A stretch of 64,000 bases of DNA from Moorena bouillonii PNG (GTDB taxonomy: Bacteria > Cyanobacteriota > Cyanobacteriia > Cyanobacteriales > Coleofasciculaceae), in NCBI RefSeq assembly GCF_001942495.1, contig NZ_MKZS01000001.1, positions 3,965,643 to 4,029,642 of the forward strand, read 5' to 3'. Positions 25,533 through 38,100 of this stretch are shown piece after piece (position 1 is the first letter of the stretch; each line of letters begins with the position of its first letter). The notes beneath the pieces were generated by a model, which was given only the letters and a program-made list of their open reading frames with translations, did no database searches and had not been told where the DNA came from. The position numbers and the translations under genes were made by a program.

Positions 25533-25778
25533 ATGCGAATTTACACTCCTATTGCTTTACTTACTGTTTTAACCATCTGCTTTGGGGTTAATTTACCGAT
25601 GATTGCCCATGGCTCAAATTCATCAATAAACTACATTAATGATTGTCCCAGTGTAGTAGAAAAAACAGGACAAATTTTTTCTTATGGGAGAAAAGAAAAC
25701 CACAAATTTGTCTCATCACCAGTAATTCCAACTACCATGATCGCCCATCGTGGTAGCGGACGTCTGTCTCTTGTGTGA
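25533..25778 (+). CDS. patX: PatX, secreted RGSGR-type heterocyst-inhibitor-family peptide precursor
   Basis: The 81-residue precursor has a signal peptide (YTPIALLTVLTICFGVNLPMIAHG) and, near its C-terminus, AHRGSGRLSLV with the pentapeptide RGSGR at 73-77. PatX proteins are short exported precursors with an HRG(S/T)GR motif, found in filamentous cyanobacteria that carry HetR. The processed peptide acts on HetR. The gene lies about 280 bases upstream of hetR on the same strand, the pairing described for this family. I chose the ATG at 25533 because a TTG upstream only adds six residues before the signal peptide. Confidence 0.88.
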   Translation: MRIYTPIALLTVLTICFGVNLPMIAHGSNSSINYINDCPSVVEKTGQIFSYGRKENHKFVSSPVIPTTMIAHRGSGRLSLV

Positions 25779-25828
25779 GAGTCAACTGACTGGATTCAGT
25801 TTGAGGGCAGATCTGGCGGCATTTCAAT

Positions 25829-25863
25829 CCCACTGTTGGGTACGAGTAGCGGTCTACAGTGGG
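25829..25863 (+). terminator. Hairpin between patX and hetR
   Basis: CCCACTGT (25829-25836) pairs with ACAGTGGG (25856-25863). No U-tract follows. It may end or attenuate patX transcription before hetR. The remaining 25864-26072 holds no gene. Confidence 0.4.
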
Positions 25864-26042
25864 AAAGTGCCAATTCAATATAGTTTACTTGTACTTGGCT
25901 TATTTTATATAATATATTGGAAAAGACATGATTAGGGTGCTTCTTAATTCGTCAATTTTCTACCAAGCAACCTCAGCTCGCTTTCTTAGATGACAGTGAG
26001 TTTGTCCTAGTGTGGAAAAATGAAAATAAATAAGCTTGATAA

Positions 26043-26972
<930 letters not shown>

Positions 26973-27135
26973 ATTATAAAGTATGAAGTATGAAGCTATG
27001 AAGTGGAAACTTGGAAGTAGGAAGTCTCACCCTATCTCAATTTATTAAATCTATTAGTTGCTTGAGCTTGTTGTATGTTTTTCTCCTTAATGTTTCAGAC
27101 TTCACGCTTAACACTTCATACTTCATTCTTCATAC

Positions 27136-27900
27136 CTAGCTGATCCACTGCCATGCTAGAGCTAACAGCACAACAGCGATCGCACCAATCATAGTATTAA
27201 TAATATTCACGACTTCATTGGTCAGCCATTCCAATTTAGATTGCAGTGTCGCACCAATCACACTCTCCAGATTGGTAGCGATGAAGGCAGCAATAACACA
27301 GAAAAATACTCCTGTTAAGTTAACCAAAGCAACGCCCCAACCGACAAATGCGATCGCAGCTGATGCAATTACTCCAGCTAGGGTTCCCTCAAGACTTACA
27401 GCTCCTTCTGTTCCCCGGGCTACTGGCTGTAAAGTAGTAATCAGGAAAGTCCGTTTGCCGTAAGCCTTACCCACCTCACTGGCAGTGGTATCGGACAGCT
27501 TAGTAGCAAAACTAGCGACATAGCCCAGTAATAATAACTCCTGGTAAGGAGCATCCACTAGTAGGGTACCCAAGGCACAAATCGCTCCAGTCAGTGCTGA
27601 ACCCCAAACATTCTCTGGTCCCCTAGCACCAGAACGCTTTTCCGCAATTCCTGCCGCTTCCTTTTGCGCCATGCCAATGCGGGTGACACCAGACCCTACC
27701 AAAAAGTAAAATCCCACTACTGTGTAACCTGGCCAGTTCAGAGTACCCCAAATCAGTACCCCTAATATCCAAGCGTGGATGATTCCAGCAGGAGTGAGTA
27801 ACTTTTTGGGAGCAATCCATACCATTGCCAGGAAAACTGTGTTCACTCCAACAGCAACTAGCCAAGGATTTAAATAAAGACTATCATCAAGCATAGCCAA
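27136..27900 (-). CDS. DUF92/TIGR00297 membrane protein, VTE6-type phytyl-phosphate kinase family
   Basis: The 254-residue integral membrane protein has about six spans. Family signatures include LTPAGIIHAWILGVLIWG, GARGPENVWGSALTGA and ATKLSDTTASEVGKAYGKRTFLIT. Plant VTE6 and cyanobacterial homologues of DUF92 phosphorylate phytyl phosphate to phytyl diphosphate, for tocopherol and phylloquinone synthesis. This function is inferred from the family. It points toward the hetR gene, convergent with it, with 163 bases between. Confidence 0.8.
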   Translation of the reverse strand: MAMLDDSLYLNPWLVAVGVNTVFLAMVWIAPKKLLTPAGIIHAWILGVLIWGTLNWPGYTVVGFYFLVGSGVTRIGMAQKEAAGIAEKRSGARGPENVWGSALTGAICALGTLLVDAPYQELLLLGYVASFATKLSDTTASEVGKAYGKRTFLITTLQPVARGTEGAVSLEGTLAGVIASAAIAFVGWGVALVNLTGVFFCVIAAFIATNLESVIGATLQSKLEWLTNEVVNIINTMIGAIAVVLLALAWQWIS

Positions 27901-28063
27901 ATCGTTATATTAATAATTGGTAATTGGTAATTGTAATTGCTTCCGAGCCATTACTCCACCACTCATTCCCTATTCTCCATTATCCAAAAAACCAACAACA
28001 AAGCACACTACTAAAGTAACCGGATACCAGATTACGTCAGATTATCCTTAAATAAAGTTGAAT

Positions 28064-28513
28064 TTCTTCAAAACCTTGGCCTTTTGGCCAAGCGATCGCT
28101 GAAAGCGGGACTTCGTCCATCGCGTTCAACCTACCCTACACCGGACCCCTGGGCAAAAACAACCTTGGCCAAAAGGCCACGCGATCGCTGAAAGCGGGAC
28201 TTCGTCCATCGCGTTCAACCTACCCTACCGGAACGCCAAAGGCGAACAACCTTGGCCTTTTGGCCACGCGATCGCTGAAAGCGGGACTTCGTCCATCGCG
28301 TTCAACCTTCAAAACCTTCAACCTTCAACCTTCAACCGTCAAAACCTTCAACCGTCAAAACCTTCAACCTTCAAAACCTTCAACCTTCAAAACCTTCAAC
28401 CGTCAAAACCTTCAACCTTCAAAACCTTCAACCGTCAAAACCTTCAACCTTCAAAACCTTCAACCTTCAAAACCTTCAACCGTCAAAACCTTCAACCTTC
28501 AAAACCTTCAACC
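28064..28513. repeat. HIP1-containing repeats and AACCTTCAACCGTCAA array
   Basis: Three copies of a unit containing GCGATCGCTGAAAGCGGGAC and GTCCATCGCGTTCAACC lie at about 28090-28305, joined by GGCC palindromes. A run of TTCAAAACC/TTCAACCGTC units fills 28306-28513. No other feature is seen in 27901-28536. Confidence 0.9.
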
Positions 28514-28536
28514 CTTTTGCCTTCAAATCAAAACTT

Positions 28537-28968
28537 ATGAAACCAGTCCTATTTCATCTCGCATTTCCCGTTACCGACATTGAGCAAACTAAAGTTTACT
28601 ACGGTGATGGACTTGGTTGCGCAATCGGTAGAGAATCTCGCCATGCCGTGATTCTGAATTTATACGGTCATCAACTCGTGGCTCACCTAACCAAAGAAAC
28701 CCTGACACCTCAGCGGGGTATTTATCCTCGACATTTCGGGTTGGTTTTTACATCCCTGGCTGATTGGGAAGCCTTACTTTACCGTACTCAACAAAAACAA
28801 TTACCCTTCTACGACCAACCCAAGACCCGCTTTCCTGGTAAACTTACAGAGCATCGCACCTTTTTCCTCCAAGATCCATTTTATAACTTAATGGAGTTTA
28901 AGTTTTACTCTCATAGTTCAGCAATTTTTGGTGGACGTGAGTTGGCAGAAATTGGCGATCGCGTTTAA
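28537..28968 (+). CDS. VOC-superfamily (glyoxalase/dioxygenase-like) protein
   Basis: The 143-residue protein has the paired beta-alpha-beta-beta-beta modules: HLAFPVTDIEQTKVYYGDGLG opens the first, RHFGLVFTSLADWEALL the second, and FFLQDPFYNLMEFKFY closes with the metal-ligand Glu. His7 and the terminal Glu could bind metal. Family members are lyases, dioxygenases or resistance proteins, so the reaction cannot be named. It ends before a strong terminator. Confidence 0.8.
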   Translation: MKPVLFHLAFPVTDIEQTKVYYGDGLGCAIGRESRHAVILNLYGHQLVAHLTKETLTPQRGIYPRHFGLVFTSLADWEALLYRTQQKQLPFYDQPKTRFPGKLTEHRTFFLQDPFYNLMEFKFYSHSSAIFGGRELAEIGDRV

Positions 28969-29046
28969 GCCAAATCCTTTTGAGGAATTCTAAAATGGGA
29001 AACACACCCAAGAAGGCTTGATCAACAGGAAGGTTTAGAAACATAG

Positions 29047-29076
29047 AAAAACCCCTTACTCAGCAAGGGGTTTTTT
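29047..29076. terminator. Bidirectional intrinsic terminator
   Basis: AAAAACCCCTT and AAGGGGTTTTT form an 11-bp stem with a 7-base loop and A/T tracts on both sides. It can end the VOC gene on the plus strand and the giant repeat gene on the minus strand. Confidence 0.85.
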
Positions 29077-29174
29077 CGGCTCAGCTCACTGGAACTACTG
29101 ATACCAATTCCGCTGTTTCAGGGTGGTAGTTCTGATGTTTAATCAGCTCAGGTTATGACCCTGTGCAGTATACC

Positions 29175-32100
29175 TTAGATAAGGTTGGGGTTGAAGCCAC
29201 CCTGGGGTTGCTCCTCGATGAGCATTGGATTGGTCAATTCAGAGCCATCCAACTCCCAAACAGCAATAGTATTATCGTTGTTCCAGAGGATATCATACTG
29301 GCCGTCCTGATTTACGTCTGCAACACCCTGAATGGTCCATTCATCTAAAGGTAGTATTGATAAGGGCTGACCATCCCGTGTAATGATATTACCTTGGACT
29401 AGTTCCTTATTAGACATCTGCCATGTGGCAATGTATCCATTATCCGAGTTGTACCAGAGAATCTGCTGTTGCCCATCGCCGCTGAAGTCCGCCACAGCTT
29501 GGATTTGCCATCCAGTTGATGATGGTGCTAGTACAGGATCATCGTCTCGTGTAACAAATGCAGCATCCGCTAGTTCGTTGCCATCTATCTCCCATATGCC
29601 AACCTCTCCAGTATTCTGGTTGTGCCAGAGAATCTGATCTGGACCATCATCACCATTGAAGTTCCCGGCACCCTGGATTTGCCATCCAGTGTCTTCGGTT
29701 ATCAGTAAAGGCTGACCATCCCGTTCAATGGTACCCTGATTCACCAGCTGGTCACCATCTATTGTCAAGATAGCAATCTCTCCAGTGTCTGCCTTGTAGG
29801 CGAGAATATCATCTTTGGAATCACCGTCAAAGTCAGCAAACTCTTGGATTTCCCATTCCAGGAGGTTGACCTCACCGGCATCAAGCACCATCTCGTTGAT
29901 TTCCTCACCTTGCACTTGCCAGTATTGAATAGCTCCGGTTACTGTGTTCAGCAAGAACACATCTTGGTTGTCACCGTTGCCATCAAGGTCTCCACTACCT
30001 TGAATTTCGAAATTGAGATCCAATGTAGGAAGGGTAACTGTATTTACTTGCTGAGTAGCATCTATCTTCCACAGGATATTCTCTCCTGTGAGTGGATTAT
30101 TCCAGACAAACCTGGTACTGTTGTCAGGAACTGACGAGGTGTCATCAGCAATGGTAATCTGAGCAAAGGTTTTGCCAACTAAGTTATAGTCCTGACTGGT
30201 GTTTAAGATCAGGTTAACCGTTTCATCACCTTCGTCGATTAGGAAATCGATTTCTGGAGTAATTTTCAGCTCGACGGAGGACTCACCAGCGGCAATAGTG
30301 ACTGATCCATTGAGGGTTTCACTGTAGTCATCTGCGGTAGCAGTGCTACCAAAGGTCATGTAACTGACAGTGAGTTCTTCAGTAGTGTCCCCGGAACGAG
30401 TGATGGTTATGCTGCCTGGGTCTTGGTCTTTTTCCGCTGCCTCAAGGTCACTAGCACTGATCGTGACAATGGGGATATCATTATCAAAAATACTGGCAGT
30501 TACTAACCCAACATCCCCCAGGGGATAGTTCACAGTGTCCTCGGATCTGGTAATCTCGTGGCTGATAGTACTTTCGTGATCCCCTTCAACCTCTTGATCA
30601 TCCAGCCCTCGCACTGTGATAGTTTGAAGTGTTGCCTCATTGAAGGTAAGCACTTGCTCTGAAGCAAAGGTAGTTCCATCTAAACTGATTTCAGTTTGAT
30701 CATCAGCTTTGATGGTAATTTCTACTTCTCCGGTGGGATTGTTAGTTAAGGCAACAGTGTAGATACCAGTACCACCCTCAAATAGTATCGGGCTCTCACT
30801 GATAATAATCTCTGGGGTTGTGGTAACACTCTCATTATCAGTAATAGTAATCTCGGTGGATGGGATATTGAGAGTATCAGGATATTTGACCTCATCCCCA
30901 GTGCTGGTAATCTCGTAGCTGATCGTGGTGTTATGGTCACCTTCGACAACGGTGTCATCCACTGCCTGTACCGTAATGGTTGTGGCAGTAGTATCCTCTA
31001 GGGTCACCATCACTTCGTTTGAGAAGGTCTCCCCATCGAGACTGATTTCACTCTCGTCATCCGCCATAATCTTGATTTCTACTGGTCCGGCTGGCTCAGT
31101 GTCAAGAGCAATGGTATAAGTACCAGGCTCTCCCCCTTCCGTGAGACCAGAAATCTCGCTGATCAGAACTTGACCAACATCATCTGCGTCATTATCAGTA
31201 ATGGTGATCTCGGTGGCTGGAATTTCGAGAGTATCAGGATATTTGGCCTCATCCTCGGTGTTAGTAATGGCGTAGCTGATGGTACTAGTGTGCTCACCTT
31301 CGGGTAAATCGTCATCCACTGCCTGTACCTTAATAGTTTTGGCAGCAGTATCCTCTAGGGTCACCATTACTTCCTTCTCGAAGGTTTCCCCATCAACACG
31401 GATTTCACTGTTATCATCCGCAGTAATGGTGATTTCTACTGGTCCAGCTGGCTCAGTGTCGAGAGCAATGGTATACTCCCCAGACTCTCCTCCTTCGGCC
31501 AGAGGGGCAATCTCGCTGATCAGAACTTGACCAGGAACAACTGCGTCATTGTCAGTAATGGTGATCTCGCTGGCTGGGATATTGAGAGTCTCAGGATATT
31601 TATCTAAATCCCCACTGCTGGTAATCTCATAGCTGATGGTGCTGGTGTGGTCAGCTTCGATAATGGTGTCATCCACTGCCTGTACCGTAATGGTTGTGGG
31701 AGTAGTATCCTCTAGGGTCACCATCACTTCTGTGGAGAATGTCTCCCCATCGAGACTGATTTCACTGTCCTCATCCGCCATAATCTTGATTTCTACTGGT
31801 CCGGCTGGCTCAGTGTCGAGAGCAATGGTATACTCCTGTGCCTCTCCACCTTCGGTTAAAGGGGAAATCTCACTGATGATAACTTGACCAGGGGTGACTG
31901 GGTCATTATCAGTAATGGTGATCTCGCTGGCTGGGATTTCGAGATTCTCAGGATATTTGGCCTCATCCCCAGTGCTGGTAATCTCGTAGCTGATGGTGCT
32001 GGTGTGGTCACCTTCGATAATGGTGTCATCTACCGCCTGTACCGTAATGGTTTTGGCAGCAGTATCCTCTAGAGTCACCATCACTTCTGTGGAGAAGGTC

Positions 32101-35100
32101 TCCCCATCGAGACTGATTTCACTGTTGTCATCCGCAGTAATCTTGATCTCTACAGGTCCAGCTGGCTCAGTGTCGAGAGCAATGGTATACTCCTGTGTCT
32201 CTCCCCCTTCCGTCAGAGGAGAAATCTCTGTGATTATGACTTGACCAGGAGTGGTGTCATTATCGGTAATGGTGATCTCGGTGGCTGGGATATTGAGAGT
32301 ATCAGGATATTTGACCTCATCCCCGGTGTTAGTAATGGCGTAGCTGATGGTGCTGGTATGCTCACCTTCTATACTCTGGTCATCCACTGCCTGTACCGTA
32401 ATGGTTTGAGCAACAGTATCACTTAGGCTGACCACCACTTCGTTGTTAAAGCTCTCTCCATCAACACTGATTTCACTGTTCTCATCCGCAGTAATGGTGA
32501 TTTCTACTGGCCCATCTGGAACAGTGTCGAGAGCAATGGTATACTCCTGTGCCTCTCCCCCTTCGGTTAGAGGGGAAATCGGGGTGATTACCACTTGACC
32601 AGCAGCATCTGCGTCATTATCAGTAATGGTGATCTCGGTGGCTGGGATTTCGAGAGTATCAGGATATTTGGCTTCATCCTGAGTGTTAGTAATGGCGTAG
32701 CTGATGGTGCTGGTGTGCTCACCTTCAACAATCGTGTCATCTAGCGCCTGTACCGTAATAGTTGTGGGGTTAGTATCCTCTAGGCTCACCACTACTTCGT
32801 TCCCGAAGGTCTCCCCATCGAGACTGATTTCACTGTCTTGATCTGCAGTAACGGTAATTTCTACTGGTCCAACTGGCTCAGTGTCAAGAGCAATGGTATA
32901 AGTTCCAGGCTCTCCCGCTTCTGTCAGAGAAGAAATCTCTGTGATTAGGACTTGACCAGGAACAATTGCGTCATTATCAGTAATGGTGATCTCTGTGGAT
33001 GGGATATTGAGAGTATCAGGATATTGGGCCTCATCCTGAGTGTTAGTAATGGCGTAGCTGATGGTGGTGTTATGGTCACCTTCGACAATCGTGTCATCCA
33101 GCGCCTGTACCGTAATGGTTGTGGGTGTAGTATCCTCTAGGGTAACCACTACTTCGTTATCAAAGCTCTCCCCATCAACACTGATTTCACTGTTGTCATC
33201 GGCAGTAATGGTGATTTCTACTGGTCCGGTTGGCTCAGTGTCTAGGGCAATGGTATACTCCTGTGGTTCTCCCCCTTCAGTCAGAGGAGAAATCTCTGTG
33301 ATTAGGACTTGACCAGGAACAATTGCGTCATTATCAGTAATGGTGATCTCTGTGGATGGGATATTGAGAGTATCAGGATATTGGGCCTCATCCTGAGTGT
33401 TAGTAATGGCGTAGCTGATGGTGGTGTTATGGTCACCTTCGACAATCGTGTCATCCAGCGCCTGTACCGTAATGGTTGTGGGGTTAGTATCCTCTAGGGT
33501 AACCACTACTTCGTTGTCGAAGCTCTCCCCATCAACACTGATTTCACTGTTGTCATCCGCAGTAATGGTAATTTCTACTGGTCCAGTTGGCTCAGTATCG
33601 AGAGCAATGGTATAAGTTCCAGGCTCTCCTCCTTCCGTGAGAGAGGAAATCTCGCTGATTAGAACTTGACCAGCATCATCTGCGTCATTATCAGTAATGG
33701 TGATCTCGGTGACTGGGATTTCGAGAGTATCAGGATATTTGTCTGAATCCTGGGTGTTGGTAATGGCGTAGCTGATAGTGGTGTTATGGTCACCTTCGAT
33801 AATCGTGTCATCCAGCGCCTGTACCGTAATGGTTGTGGGGATAGTATCCTCTAGAAGCACCACTACTTCGTTGTCGAAGGTTTGCCCATCAAGACTAATT
33901 TCACTGTTGTCATCGGCAGTAATAGTAATCTCTACAGGTCCAGCTGGCTCAGTGTCGAGAGCAATGGTATACTGTCCAAGCTCTCCCCCTTCAGCGATCG
34001 GGGAAATTTCCGTGATCAGGACTTGACCAGGAACAACTGCTTCATTATCAGTAATGGTGATCTCGGTGGATGGGATTTCGAGAGTATCAGGATATTTGTC
34101 TAAATCCTCGGTGTTAGTAATGGCGTAGCTGATGGTAGTGTTATGGTCACCTTCGACAATCGTGTCATCCAGAGCCTGTACTGTAATGGTTGTGGGGGTG
34201 GTATCCGTTAGGCTCACCACCACTTCATTGTCGAAGGTCTGCCCATCAAGACTGATTTCACTGTTGTCATCGGCAGTAATAGTGATTTCTACTGCTCCAG
34301 CTGGCTCAGTGTCGAGAGCAATGGTATACTCCTGTGTCTCTCCACCTTCAGTCAGAGGGGAAATCTCGCTGATCAGCACTTGACCAGGAGGAATGTCATT
34401 ATCGGTAATATTGGTAGTGAATTCTGCAACTAAGCCAACAGCATAGCTTGGATCATCGGAAACCGTAATTTCGTGCCTGATTTGACTGCTGTGATCCTCT
34501 TCAACTTCGGCATCATCTACCACCTGCACCGTGATTTGTTTTTCCAGAGTCTCAGCGTTGAAAGTAATTTCTTGCTCCGAAGCAAACTCTTCATCATCTA
34601 TCTTGATTAGACTCTGGTCATCAGCAGTGAGCTTAACCGTTACATCCCCAGTGGGTCGGGTACTTAAAGCAACTGTGTAGACTCCTTCTTGTCCCTCTTC
34701 CACAGACACAGGACCATTGATGAAGACGATTCCAGGGTCATCGTCTACAATATTGGCAGTATATGATGGTCCTTCTCCGATAGGATAGTTCTCAGAATCT
34801 TCGGTATCGGTAACTGTGTGAGAGATTGTGCTAGTGTGAACGCCTTCTACCAGAGCATCCTGAGCTGCTCGTACCGTAATGATTTGTTCAAGTGTAGTTG
34901 GGTTGAGGGTAATGATTTGCTGAGAGTTAAAGTTGGTGCCATCGAGACTAATTGTACTCTGGTCATCAGCTTGGATAGTAATTTCTACTGCTCCAGTGGG
35001 AGGAGTGTTCAAAGAAACTGTGTAAGTGCCTGAACCATTGTTTTCAGTGATCGTGATTGCCTGGCTGAAGATCAGCCCAGAGTCATTATCAGTAATATCG

Positions 35101-38100
35101 ACAGTGACCTCTTCTGCTAGCTCGCCCAGATCATAGTCTAGGTCTTCGGAAGCAATTTCATGGCTAATTTTGCTAGTGTGGTCACCTTCGACCTGATCAT
35201 CATCCAACCCCTGTACTGTAATTTCTTTCTCTAAAGTCTCAGCATTGAGGGTAATAACTTGCTCAGGGGCAAACTCTCCGTCACCCACTTTGATTAGACT
35301 CTGGTCATCGGCTGTGATAGTGACTGTTACGTCACTAGCTGGTACAGTGCTTAAGCCAATTGTGTAAGTATCTTCTTGACCTTCCTCCGCAGACAAGGTA
35401 GTTTCACTGAAAACAATCCCAGGGTTATTATCTGTAATTGTGGCACTAAAGGAGCCGCTAGTTCCTATAGGATAGTTAGTGGTATCCTCGCTATCAGTCA
35501 CTTCGTGGCTGATAGTGCTGGTGTGAGTTCCTTCTACCAGACTGTCATCAACGGCTTGTACACTAATGGTTTCTTGGAGTTTTTCTGGGTTGAGAGTAAT
35601 GACTTGCTCGGAGGCAAACTCCCCTTCACCTACTTTTATCTCACTATCATCATCAGCGGTCAGAGTAACAGTTACCTCTCCAGTAGGTACAGTATTTAAA
35701 GCAACTGTGTAAGTCCCTTCATCACCGCCTTCTGTGATTGCGATCGCATCACTAAAGATTAGTCCAGGGTCATTGTCAGTAATGTCGATAGTAACATCCT
35801 CGATCTCCTGGCCTAGAGGATAATTGGTGGTATCACTTGAACCAGTAATTTCATGGCTGATAGTACTGCTGTGGTCGCCTTCCACAGCGGTGTCATCAAC
35901 CACCTGGACTGTGATAGTTTGCCGTGTAGTTCCTTGGAGCTGGATCGGAAGGCTAGGAGCAAAGTTTGTACCATCTGTGCTGATTCTAGTTTGTGGATCA
36001 GCGGTAATAGTGACTTCTACTGAACCACCCCCCACAGGAGGAGTGTTTAAACCAATTTCGTAATTCCCGATACCCCCTTCAGTGAGATCGAGATTACTGA
36101 TAATGACTACTCCAGGCTCATCATCAGTAATCTCAGCTATAACATCTGGAATTTCCAGATCCAAGGGATAGTTTGTGTTGTCTTGGGATTCAGTAATCTC
36201 GTGGGTGATGGTGCTGTCCCGAAGACTCCTAAATTCACTATCATCCTTACCCCGCACGGTAATGGTTTGAAGGGTGAGGTCATTAAATGTAACATCTTGA
36301 CTAGAAGCAAAGCTAGTACCATCAATACTGATTTCAGTCTCATCATCAGCTGTGATAGTAACTTTGACATCTCCGGTAGGCTGAGTGCTTAAACCAATTT
36401 CATAGGTATCAGTACTGCCTTCAGTGACCTGAGGAGTACCAATGATAACCACTCCGATATCATTATCAGTAATGGTGGCAGTGACGTCCTCAATGGGTGT
36501 GTTCTCATTAGAATAGTTTGTATCCGCTGAAGCAATGCTGTGGGTAATGATGCTGCTGTGAATTCCTTCCGGCGGATCATCATCTACCGCCTGCACCTTG
36601 ATTTCTTTTTCCAGTGTGCTTTGGTTGAGGGTAATCACCTGCTCTGATCCAAACTCTTGACCATCAACACTGATCAGACCTTGCTGATCTGCTGTAATGG
36701 TAACCGTTACATCCTCAGTAGGCTCGGTGGTTAAACTAATGGTGTAAGTACCCTCTTCACCCTCTGAGAGAGACAAAGACTGATTGGAGATAATGACTCC
36801 AGGGGTACCATCTTTAATGTCGATAGTAGTAAACTCTGTTCCCTGTCTTTCAGGATAGTTCGGATCCACAGAATCGGTAATTTCGTGTCTGAGGGTACTG
36901 GTGTGAAGACCTTCTACATCGTCGTCTATTGTACCTCGCACCGTGACAGTGGTTGGTGTAGTGTCACTAAGTTGAATATTTCGACTGGGAGCATAGTTTA
37001 TGTTATCCAGAGCAAGTTCACTTTCCCCATCTGTGGTGATAGTAACTGTTACGTCACTAGTGGGGGTAGTACTTAAAGCCACTTGATAGGTTGTCGAGTC
37101 TCCACCTTCCTCAGTGGGCTCGGTTGCTGGAGTGATGATCAGACCTGGGTCATTGTCAGTAATATTTACAATTACATCTCCAGCCTTACTGTTTACTTTA
37201 TAATCTGAGTTCTCTGGAGCTTCAGTAATGGTGTGGCTGATGGTGCTAGTGTGAGCTCCTTCTACGGTTGAGTCATCTATAGGCTTGACGGTGATAGTTC
37301 TTGCCGATGTGTCACTGAATCTAACTTCTTGGCTTGCAGCAAATGTGCTACCTCCGTCAATACTGATTTCAGTCTCATCATCAGCGTTAATAGTAACTCT
37401 TACATCTCCACCAGGAGACTCTGTTAATCGAAGTGTGTACTCAACTTCATTACCCTCTTCAACAGATGAGGGAGTACTGAAATCGAAAAGGCTGGAGCTA
37501 TCATCAATAATCTCAATGGTAGCGCTATCAATTGTTGTGTTTGTAGGATAATTGTCGGTATCGTCTGTAGCAGTGATTGTGTGGGTGATTGTACTTTCGT
37601 GAGGACTCCCTTCTGATGCCCCGTCATTTTCTGTAGCTTGAACTTTAATGGTTTGGGGTGTAGTATCGGTAAGGGTGATAGTTAGCTGGTCTTCAAACTC
37701 AGTTCCATCCGGCAATTTGATATCACTATCGTCATCAGAATCAAGGGTGATTGTTACGTCCCCAGTAGGATTGGTGCTTAACGCAATGGTGTATTCATTT
37801 TCGTCACCTTCTTGAATCTGACCAGTAGCTTGAGTGATGATTACCCCAGGATCATTGTCAGCAATCTTGAGAGTGACATCCCCAACCTTACCAAGTGGAA
37901 AGTTTGAACTGTTTGAATTAGTAATTTCGTGGCTAATGCTGACTTCTTGAGGTCCTGTGACATCTGAGTCTTCAGTAGCCTGCACCGTGATAGTTTTTTC
38001 AAATGTGGTGCTGTTGAGGGTTATGACTTGCTCGGAAGCAAATTCTTGGTCATCTTCTACCTTGATTAGACTCGATCCATTGGCTTTGATGGTGACTGTT

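Noticed and set aside
28301..28513. CRISPR-like series of repeats
   Set aside because: Units of TTCAACC/TTCAAAACC follow each other without unique spacers of constant length, and no cas genes are nearby. It is a tandem heptamer field.
28260..28583. Frame of 107 codons ending in the VOC gene start
   Set aside because: It is entirely repeat (KTFNLQNLQPSK) and overlaps the VOC start, which has its own ATG.
30900..34400. Series of 83-residue plus-strand reading frames at intervals of 357 bases opposite the giant gene
   Set aside because: They are the antisense of the coding repeats, recur at the repeat period, and have no ribosome sites. They are shadows.
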